DNA of 6,929 nt from DASYYE01 sp035946955 (GTDB lineage Bacteria > Actinomycetota > Actinomycetes > Streptosporangiales > Streptosporangiaceae). The notes under the pieces were generated by a model. That model made no database searches and was not told where the DNA came from. It saw only the letters and a list, made by a program, of their open reading frames with translations. Positions 1 through 4,942 of this stretch are shown in pieces. How positions within the stretch are numbered: position 1 is the first letter of the stretch; every line of letters begins with the position of its first letter. The position numbers and the translations under genes are program-made. The stretch is from positions 1 through 6,929 of the forward strand of contig DASYYE010000357.1 of NCBI GenBank assembly GCA_035946955.1. The letters run 5' to 3'.

Positions 1-1
1 C

Positions 2-361
2 TCGGTGATCACTATGACGCTCGGTGATGACGGCGAGCTGCTCCGCACCGCAGCGGGCCGGTTCGGCGGGCTGGTCATCGCGGCGATGGGCGCCGGGCAC
101 GTACCCGCCAGCGTCGCCCCCCTCCTCGGCACACTCGCGAAGCAGATCCCTGTCGTCTTGGCCTCCCGCACTGGTGCCGGGCCGGTGCTCGCCGCAACCT
201 ACGGGTTCCCCGGATCCGAAACCGACCTGCTCAGCCGCGGCCTCATCAGCGCCGGGTTCCTGGATCCACTCAAAGCCCGGCTGCTGCTGCACCTCCTCCT
301 CGCCAGGGGAGCGGACCGCGAGCAGATCACCGCCACGTTCGGCGCCTTCACCAGCCACTAA
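2..361 (+). CDS. L-asparaginase, C-terminal part (5' end outside window)
   Basis: The frame is open from the left edge to the TAA at 359-361, so this is the last 119 residues of a longer gene; the GTG at 5 is internal. The fragment matches the C-terminal domain of bacterial type I/II L-asparaginases, which hydrolyse L-asparagine to aspartate and ammonia. Visible family features, counted from the GTG at 5, are a hydrophobic strand followed by GAG (residues 23-31), the PVVLASRTGAGP segment (49-60), a TYG-x3-GS turn (65-71), and the KARLLLHLLLA helix (90-100) that closes the family fold. The catalytic threonines lie in the N-terminal domain and cannot be checked. The next gene starts 49 nt downstream on the same strand, so co-transcription is plausible. 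Family assignment is firm; the localisation (cytosolic or secreted) cannot be read from this piece. Confidence 0.9.
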   Translation, partial: SVITMTLGDDGELLRTAAGRFGGLVIAAMGAGHVPASVAPLLGTLAKQIPVVLASRTGAGPVLAATYGFPGSETDLLSRGLISAGFLDPLKARLLLHLLLARGADREQITATFGAFTSH

Positions 362-410
362 GGCGGCCAGCGCTGATCCCGTCACGTCCGCCAGAAGGGA
401 CCCACACTCG

Positions 411-881
411 GTGCACGCTCATGAACTGACGACCGGCCGCACCTTCGGACTCAGGCTCGACCCCGGCGAAAGCTTCTTCCCCACCCTGGAAGCCTTCTGC
501 CGCGACCACGGCATCCGCGGCGGCTATATACCGATGTTCCTGGCAGCGTTCGCCGAAGCCGACATCGTCGGCACATGCGACAAGCTGGAAGACCCCGCGG
601 CACCGGTCTGGTCGAAAGTCCACCTCACCAACGCCGAGGCCCTGGGCTGCGGCACCATCGCCAGCGACCAGGACACCGGCCAGTTCCTCCCCCATATCCA
701 CACCACACTCGGCCTCAAAGAGCGCGCCGCCGCCGGCTACACCAGCCACCTGCTCGCCGCCCGCACCCAGTTCCTCGTCGAGATGATCCTCGTTGAGGTC
801 ACCGGGCCTAACATGACGCGGCCCTCCGACCCCGGCCTGTACAACGTCCCCCGCCTCACCTTCACACCAGCACCGCGGTAG
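411..881 (+). CDS. PPC/DUF296-domain protein (156 aa)
   Basis: This is a single-domain protein of the PPC (plants and prokaryotes conserved, DUF296) family. The frame stays open upstream to 24, but that part is out of frame with the asparaginase gene and reads as Ser/Pro/Arg-rich low complexity. The GTG at 411 is chosen because AGAAGGGA at 393-400 gives a good Shine-Dalgarno at 10 nt and the protein then begins at the domain start. Key residues are the PHIHTTLG segment with H95 and H97, followed by H113 in GYTSHLLAA; bacterial PPC proteins use such histidines to bind a metal ion. The strand FLVEMILVEV (121-130) closes the domain. Bacterial members are soluble, small trimeric proteins of unsettled function; plant relatives carry AT-hooks, absent here. 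Family assignment is good, role unknown. Confidence 0.85.
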   Translation: MHAHELTTGRTFGLRLDPGESFFPTLEAFCRDHGIRGGYIPMFLAAFAEADIVGTCDKLEDPAAPVWSKVHLTNAEALGCGTIASDQDTGQFLPHIHTTLGLKERAAAGYTSHLLAARTQFLVEMILVEVTGPNMTRPSDPGLYNVPRLTFTPAPR

Positions 882-917
882 CACGCGTGACCCGAGCGGC
901 GACCTGCAAGGTACGTG

Positions 918-930
918 CCGGGACTCCCGG
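918..930 (+). terminator. possible hairpin terminator after PPC gene
   Basis: CCGGG, ACT, CCCGG forms a perfect 5-bp GC stem with a 3-nt loop 36 nt after the PPC stop codon. A smaller hairpin, ACCT-GCA-AGGT, precedes it at 903-913. There is no T-run, as is common for actinomycete terminators, so the role is suggested only by position and stem strength. Confidence 0.3.
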
Positions 931-952
931 GGCCACCGGCAGCCCATGGAAG

Positions 953-982
953 TTGAATCATGCGCAAGGCAGGGTGTACTCG
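953..982 (+). promoter_or_regulatory. weak sigma-70-type promoter candidate for the radical SAM operon
   Basis: TTGAAT at 953-958 and TACTCG at 977-982 are separated by 18 nt and resemble actinomycete housekeeping -35 and -10 hexamers. It lies about 150 nt before the radical SAM start, which would give a long leader containing the hairpins at 1048-1099. No better pair was found in 882-1132, but the match is modest and could be chance. Confidence 0.22.
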
Positions 983-1047
983 CGATGGCCCCTCCAGCGG
1001 AGACTCTCAAGCGCTTAATCCTGCGAGAACGACATGTTCCCAGGGTA

Positions 1048-1099
1048 GGGAGTGAATCCCCGCTGATGTGCGGGTCAAGCTGTCAGCGCGCTGAGCGCG
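1048..1099 (+). promoter_or_regulatory. structured 5' leader of the radical SAM operon (candidate)
   Basis: Three closely packed stems occupy the end of the gap before the radical SAM gene. GGGA pairs with TCCC around GTGAA (1048-1060); CCCGC pairs with GCGGG around TGATGT (1059-1074), sharing two bases with the first stem so the two compete at their edge; and CGCGC pairs with GCGCG around TGA (1087-1099). The last also overlaps a perfect 12-bp palindrome at 1083-1094. The Shine-Dalgarno GAAGGA follows at 1122-1127. I do not recognise a known riboswitch class, so this may be a regulatory leader, a protein-binding operator, or chance pairing in GC-rich DNA. Confidence 0.35.
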
Positions 1100-1132
1100 A
1101 GTCTGCCCTCTCATCCGCTGCGAAGGACGCCC

Positions 1133-2131
1133 ATGATCACTTCATTTCCGCCTGCTGGGGTACTGTCTGTGCCTCCCGTGCCTCGGCCGGGTCGCGTGCA
1201 TGAGCCCAGCGGCCCGGTGAATTTCACAGACGGCCACCACTTCGCACTGGCGGCAGGTGGCGACCTGGCCGTGCTGGCTGAGGCGGCTGCCGCGCCGTTG
1301 TCGGTGATCGTACAGGTCACCAAGCGCTGCGACTTTGACTGCGGGTTCTGCTCTGAAACCCTGCAGATGGCTGACCCCACGCTGGAGGAGCTCGACGTTG
1401 TCCGCGCGAACCTGGCGGGGGTGGGCCGGGTGTTCCTGTCCGGCGGGGAGCCGCTGCTGCGCCGTGACCTGCCCGAGATCGTGGACATGTTCTCTGGGTT
1501 CATCCTGGGTTTGCCGACGAACGCCACTCGTGGCCTGGTCGTGGCACCGCGGCTGGCGGGGAAGGTTGACTTCGTCAACATCGGCTTCGACGGACCCCGC
1601 GCGACGTTCTCCAGGGTCCGCGGTGACTACGACAAGGCCATCACGGGGGTGCGGTCGTTCATCGCCGCAGGTATTCCGATCTCACTGTCAGCAGTGGTGC
1701 TGCGATCGACCCTGCATGCGCTGCCGTACCTGTTGCAGATCGCTGACGTGCTGGATGCGGGGAAGCTGAAATTGATCCTGCCGCTGCGCAAGGGCAACGC
1801 GCTGGGCCTGCCTGAGCGGGAGTTCATCTCGGTTGAGGAGGCGAGCGACACGTTCGCCCGGCTGATCGAGTTGCGGACGACACACGACTGGCGGCCAGCG
1901 GTCCGGTTGACGCCGTGGACGGCGGAGACCGAGGGGCACATGATCGTGGTCGAGCCCAACGGAAACGCCCAGGCATGGCCGGTCTATGACCAGCCCGACT
2001 TGTTCCTGCGGCTCGGCAACCTGCTTGAGGAGCCGGTCACGGCGATCTGGGGCCGTTACCCCTACAAGGCCAACCACTACGCCAAGTACCTCGGCGCCAG
2101 CATCCGTACCGCCGCCCGTAGCGGCCGATGA
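1133..2131 (+). CDS. radical SAM enzyme, MoaA/PqqE-like (332 aa)
   Basis: The protein binds a [4Fe-4S] cluster and S-adenosylmethionine and should start its chemistry with a 5'-deoxyadenosyl radical; the substrate is unknown. The cluster motif is C66-x3-C70-x2-C73, followed by the SAM-binding SGGEP at 103-107 and the NIGFDGP strand (149-155) typical of the MoaA/PqqE barrel. These three are the only cysteines in the protein. The C-terminal part (about 270-306) keeps the layout of a SPASM/twitch segment (EPNG, then LGNL, then IW) but has none of its cysteines, so no auxiliary cluster is expected. The first 45 or so residues are Pro-rich and look disordered. The ATG at 1133 is supported by GAAGGA 5 nt upstream. 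The stop overlaps the next start by 4 nt (ATGA), making this the first gene of a coupled operon. The CGFC-x2-T stretch recalls viperin, but the remainder does not allow that name. Confidence 0.88.
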   Translation: MITSFPPAGVLSVPPVPRPGRVHEPSGPVNFTDGHHFALAAGGDLAVLAEAAAAPLSVIVQVTKRCDFDCGFCSETLQMADPTLEELDVVRANLAGVGRVFLSGGEPLLRRDLPEIVDMFSGFILGLPTNATRGLVVAPRLAGKVDFVNIGFDGPRATFSRVRGDYDKAITGVRSFIAAGIPISLSAVVLRSTLHALPYLLQIADVLDAGKLKLILPLRKGNALGLPEREFISVEEASDTFARLIELRTTHDWRPAVRLTPWTAETEGHMIVVEPNGNAQAWPVYDQPDLFLRLGNLLEEPVTAIWGRYPYKANHYAKYLGASIRTAARSGR

Positions 2132-2898
2132 TGCAGACCTATACCAACCTGGCCTGGCCCCAGGATCCCTACCGCACCGGTCAGCAGCTCTACCGCCACC
2201 CAGGCCCCCGGCTAGCCGCATTCACAGCGGTTCGGGGCAGCAGCGGCAGCCGTCCGGCATGCTACGCGGTGGCCATTGTCTACCTGCCACTTCACCGAAC
2301 CAAGACACTGACCGTCACGCAGGAGACGGTGACGTTCGGGTTCCATGCAGGGGGTGCCGACGGCGAGGCCGACTCACGCGCCTTGGGCGCGCTGGCGGAC
2401 TTGGACCTGTTGCAGGCCCGCCGCCACGCGGCCGTCCTAACAGGGCACCTGCTGTCGGAAGATCTGACCGCGGTGCGGGCCCTAGCGGGTGATCTTGTGC
2501 CACGCGGTGTTGCCGCGCTGGAGGGCGAGTGGGCCGATCGCCGTTCGCTCGCCCCTGGGCAAGCCGCCTTGCTGGACTGTGGCCTTGACCTGCCTGGCAT
2601 GCCGCCCCTGCCGAAGGCTTGCCAGCGTGCCAGCATCACAAGCGCCACATGCGCCGCAGCGAATACCCCGGTCACAGGAGAGGTGGCCGTGGTTACAGCG
2701 GTGAATCGGGCGCTCTGCATTGCGTTGGTGGCCGCGCGGCACTTGGACCGTTACACATGGGAGGCGGCTTTGGACGTTGAGGAGATCGTGACTGCTGGAG
2801 CCTGGGACTCCTTCCCGCTCCTCTCTGCGAGCGCGCCAGGTGCCGCCGCAGAGGCCGTAGCCGCTGGCCAGCCCGGAACACATAGCCCAGGAGTCTGA
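2128..2898 (+). CDS. decayed DEDD/DnaQ-exonuclease-like protein A (256 aa)
   Basis: I do not recognise a named family, but this protein is a homologue of the next gene product along its length. Shared landmarks are LAA-x-x-x-V near residue 29, P-x-C-Y (43-46), GH-x-LS-x-DL (106-113), a D at 150, ALVAA (199-203), and a similar C-terminal helix. This order fits the RNase H-like DEDD exonuclease fold. The catalytic residues are mostly gone: the ExoI D-x-E pair is A34/R36, and the ExoIII HRALxDAL pattern reads NRALCIAL (193-200), with H and D replaced. Only D112 of ExoII remains. A nuclease role is therefore unlikely, and a structural or nucleotide-binding role alongside protein B is an inference. 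The ATG at 2128 overlaps the radical SAM stop by 4 nt with no good Shine-Dalgarno, so translation probably depends on coupling. The last 25 residues are Ala/Gly-rich. Confidence 0.72.
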   Translation: MMQTYTNLAWPQDPYRTGQQLYRHPGPRLAAFTAVRGSSGSRPACYAVAIVYLPLHRTKTLTVTQETVTFGFHAGGADGEADSRALGALADLDLLQARRHAAVLTGHLLSEDLTAVRALAGDLVPRGVAALEGEWADRRSLAPGQAALLDCGLDLPGMPPLPKACQRASITSATCAAANTPVTGEVAVVTAVNRALCIALVAARHLDRYTWEAALDVEEIVTAGAWDSFPLLSASAPGAAAEAVAAGQPGTHSPGV

Positions 2899-3687
2899 GT
2901 GATCATCACCAGCAACCTGCCCAAGCCCACGGCGGTGCCACCGCATCCGCCTGGGATGTTGCTGGCAGCAGCCGTGGACGTGGAATGGTCCAAGAACTAC
3001 CGAATCCAGGGCGGCAACGTGCCGTTCTGCTACTCGCTGGTCTGGCTCACTCTGCCACGCAGCGACACTGGGACCAGCCTTGACGCAAGTCCGTTTTGGT
3101 ACACCTGCGCCTATGTGCACGACACCACCGAAACCGCGAAATTGGCCACCGAGGCAGGCCGCGCCCTGGACAGGGTTCTGCAGCACGCCGATCTGGTCGC
3201 AGGGCACCAGCTCAGCAGCGACCTCGCCGTGCTGGCCGCTTCCTGCGACAAGCCGCCACCGGGCGTGGCCGCCACCCGCACTGCGTGGCACCAGCGGCGC
3301 CAGTCCGACCCCACTGCCCGCCCGCGGATCGTGGACACCCGCTACGACGCCGGGCACATCCTGGCATGCACATCAAGGCGGCTAGTCGACGTCTGCACTG
3401 ACATGGGACTGGATGTCACCCAGCCAGAACTGCGCGGCACGTCCATGACCGCGCTGCACCGCCGCTGGCTGGAAACCGGCGACACCACGGCGCGGGAGAA
3501 GACCAGCGTGCTCAACCTGCGGCACTCGCTGTCCACCGCACTGGTCGCAGCCCACGCTGCCGGGGTTGGACGCTGGTCGGACCGACTGAATGTCAACCGG
3601 CTACTCGCAGGCGAGCTGAGTGGCGCGTTCGACTGGGTCTCCAGCCCCATGTTCACCGCCCTAATGGGAGACCGCAGTGCTCCGTGA
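2899..3687 (+). CDS. DEDD/DnaQ-exonuclease-like protein B (262 aa)
   Basis: This is the better-preserved partner of protein A. Residues 22-53 look like an ExoI segment with D27-V-E29 at the end of a hydrophobic strand, followed by P-x-C-Y and a second strand. GHQLSSDLAVL (102-112) resembles ExoII with D108, and IVDTRYDA (144-151) resembles the D-T region of DnaQ-type proteins. The ExoIII site is broken: RHSLSTAL (208-215) aligns with HRALxDAL but has R in place of H and T213 in place of the last Asp. H209 sits one position off and could partly substitute. The family role would be metal-dependent 3'-5' cleavage, but with three of four acidic positions kept, activity is uncertain. The GTG start follows the previous TGA directly and has AGGAG at 2889-2893, 5 nt upstream. 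The gene overlaps the kinase by 11 nt. Confidence 0.75.
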   Translation: MIITSNLPKPTAVPPHPPGMLLAAAVDVEWSKNYRIQGGNVPFCYSLVWLTLPRSDTGTSLDASPFWYTCAYVHDTTETAKLATEAGRALDRVLQHADLVAGHQLSSDLAVLAASCDKPPPGVAATRTAWHQRRQSDPTARPRIVDTRYDAGHILACTSRRLVDVCTDMGLDVTQPELRGTSMTALHRRWLETGDTTAREKTSVLNLRHSLSTALVAAHAAGVGRWSDRLNVNRLLAGELSGAFDWVSSPMFTALMGDRSAP

Positions 3688-4312
3688 CTGCGTGATGCTC
3701 GCCGTTGAGGGCACGCACGCGTCGGGGAAGACCACGCTCACTCACGCTCTAGCCGCGCACTACCGTGAGCGCGGCATCCACGTCGCCACGGTCGAAGAAC
3801 CCGCACGCCAAAGCCCGTTCATCGAGGAAATCGTGGTCCACGGCGAGGGCACCTTCGACCTGGAAACCGAGGTCGACCTGTTCGCGGCGCAACTGTCGGC
3901 ACAGCTGCGGGCGGCACGCCAGCACACCATGGTCATCTGCGACAAGACCATCGCTAACGTGCTCGCCTACGCTCGGCTGGTACTGGACACCGCACCACGC
4001 AGCCGAGCCGCCGCCGCCTTGGCAGCGATGGAAGTGTTCTGCCGCGCCTGGGCAGGAACCTACGACGCGGTGTTCTACTGCTGCGACCGGTTCAGCCAGC
4101 ACCAAACCGGCGACCCCTACCGTGCCCGGGTACTCGACCTGCAGCCAGCCGCCGACAGGGTCGTCCGCTCCACCTGCGCCACCGTCGGCCAGCGCGTCAT
4201 CGACATCCCACCCAACATGACCACCAGCCAGCGCGTCGACTGGGTCGCTGCCCGGGTCACCAAGCTCGGCATCACCAAGGAGGAGCATTCGGCGCGCGAC
4301 CATCAGTTGTAG
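3677..4312 (+). CDS. P-loop kinase/NTPase, AAA_28/NadR-type (211 aa)
   Basis: A small P-loop protein likely to phosphorylate a nucleoside, nucleotide or related small molecule. Walker A is GTHASGKTT at 12-20, with K18 and T19 for phosphate and Mg binding. EPAR (41-44) is a motif seen after strand 2 in AAA_28 proteins. VICDKTIANVLAYARL (86-101) occupies the place of the D-R-S-x-x-D-x-x-A-Y segment of NadR-like kinases, with DKT replacing DRS; D89 would act as Walker B/base. A Tyr/Cys-rich strand (YDAVFYCC, 129-136) and an Arg-containing lid-like region (138-151) follow. A thymidylate kinase label is possible but the DR(Y/H) signature is missing. GTG at 3677 is chosen for GGGAG at 3666-3670 and its coupling to the previous gene; an ATG at 3695 is an alternative. 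Substrate is unknown; neighbours suggest a nucleotide. Confidence 0.82.
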   Translation: MLRDCVMLAVEGTHASGKTTLTHALAAHYRERGIHVATVEEPARQSPFIEEIVVHGEGTFDLETEVDLFAAQLSAQLRAARQHTMVICDKTIANVLAYARLVLDTAPRSRAAAALAAMEVFCRAWAGTYDAVFYCCDRFSQHQTGDPYRARVLDLQPAADRVVRSTCATVGQRVIDIPPNMTTSQRVDWVAARVTKLGITKEEHSARDHQL

Positions 4313-4374
4313 CCCCGCACTCTGTCAAGCTCGGGTTGTCTGGGCGGACACCCCCGGCAAGGAATCACGCGGAC

Positions 4375-4710
4375 ATGGGAGGGGTCATGTGGGACTACGT
4401 CAGGCGATTGCACGAATTTCACGGTGACGTACCCGTGGAAATCTGCATTCTCAAACTCAGCGAGGAGGTCGGCGAAGCCGCAGAAGCCCTAATCGGCATG
4501 CGCGGGCTGACTCGCAAAGGTCATTGGCGTACCCGCGACGACCTCTTGGATGAGTTGTCCGACGTCATCATCATCATCACCGCCGCAGTCGCGATGAGCG
4601 CCGTCACGGACGGCCAAGTGGATGAGGCCCGCGACCACTTCCAACGGCGGCTCGAAACTGTTGTAGCAAGAGCCGACAGCAATCCCGCCGCTCAGGTACT
4701 GCGGTTATGA
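4375..4710 (+). CDS. MazG-like NTP pyrophosphohydrolase (111 aa)
   Basis: An all-alpha NTP-PPase of the MazG-like superfamily, which hydrolyses (d)NTPs or modified NTPs to monophosphate and pyrophosphate using Mg. The metal-binding motif is present: K-L-S-E-E-V-G-E, with E30, E31 and E34, then DELSD with E60 and D63. Between them lie GMRGLTRKGH and a connecting loop typical of the short actinobacterial forms. A hydrophobic helix, VIIIITAAVAM (64-74), completes the core. The frame could begin at a TTG at 4336, but ATG 4375 (AAGGAA at 4359-4364) or ATG 4387 (GGGAGGGG just upstream) fit better. The gene lies 62 nt after the kinase, so it is probably in the same transcript. Its last sense codon, 4705-4707, is TTA, rare in Streptomyces. 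A likely role is clearing a nucleotide product or supplying a monophosphate for the cassette. Confidence 0.87.
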   Translation: MGGVMWDYVRRLHEFHGDVPVEICILKLSEEVGEAAEALIGMRGLTRKGHWRTRDDLLDELSDVIIIITAAVAMSAVTDGQVDEARDHFQRRLETVVARADSNPAAQVLRL

Positions 4711-4711
4711 C

Positions 4712-4876
4712 TCACTAACCGGCGCGGGCGTGGACACCATCACCGCAGACAGCACAGGCGCGGTCACCACCCCCGTCACGTGGCCCTACGGCGCCAACGG
4801 CAGCCACAACCTCCTCGCCGTGCAAGGAACCCTCACGGCCACAGCAGCCGTGTTCGGTGAACCCCCCGCCCAGTGA
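4712..4876 (+). pseudogene. 3' remnant of an Ig-like/tail-type protein gene
   Basis: The frame from 4712 to the TGA at 4874-4876 reads as sensible protein of 54 residues, rich in Thr, Ala, Gly and Val, with alternating short strands (TITADSTGAVTTPVTW, then SHNLLAVQGTLTATAAVF). This resembles the last repeat of a bacterial Ig-like or phage-tail-type beta-sandwich. There is no start codon with a ribosome site; the frame is open only from 4667 and overlaps the MazG end. It therefore looks like the tail of a gene whose front was lost when the cassette was inserted or a deletion occurred. A further short piece at 4901-4942 begins with ATG and a hydrophobic stretch, then meets the 3' end of the opposite gene. 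Both could be chance reading of GC-rich DNA; the protein-like composition of the first argues against that. Confidence 0.4.
4834..4852. terminator. hairpin between convergent genes (weak)
   Basis: CACGGC (4834-4839) pairs with GCCGTG (4847-4852) around a 7-nt loop. It lies between the MazG gene and the convergent minus-strand gene, where a bidirectional terminator is expected. There is no T-run and it falls inside the coding remnant, so support is weak. Confidence 0.22.
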
Positions 4877-4942
4877 GCAACCCGCCAAGACCCGCGCGCC
4901 ATGGAATGGCTCACCACCCCCCTCTTTGCCGCTGTCGCCGCG

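Noticed and set aside
24..410. N-terminal extension of the PPC-domain reading frame
   Set aside because: It overlaps the asparaginase end out of frame, reads as Ser/Pro/Arg-rich low complexity, and a good ribosome site supports GTG 411.
348..1010. Long minus-strand reading frame opposite the PPC gene
   Set aside because: Gly/Val/Ala-rich antisense composition without a recognisable domain; the plus strand carries a clear family match.
946..1203. Plus-strand reading frame across the leader into the radical SAM gene
   Set aside because: No ribosome site or domain, and it overlaps the well-supported start at 1133.
1133..2131. Naming the radical SAM protein a prokaryotic viperin
   Set aside because: Similarity is limited to CGFC-x2-T and SGGEP; the FDGP strand and SPASM-like C-terminus match the MoaA/PqqE group more closely.
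1688..2221. Minus-strand reading frame opposite the radical SAM gene
   Set aside because: Antisense shadow of a gene with intact motifs; no coherent protein features.
2482..3357. 291-residue minus-strand reading frame opposite the two exonuclease-like genes
   Set aside because: The plus-strand proteins are homologous to each other and have proper starts and coupling, which the antisense frame lacks.
3677..4312. Thymidylate kinase (tmk) assignment
   Set aside because: Walker A fits, but the DR(Y/H) signature is absent and the CDKT and EPAR segments fit AAA_28/NadR-type proteins better.
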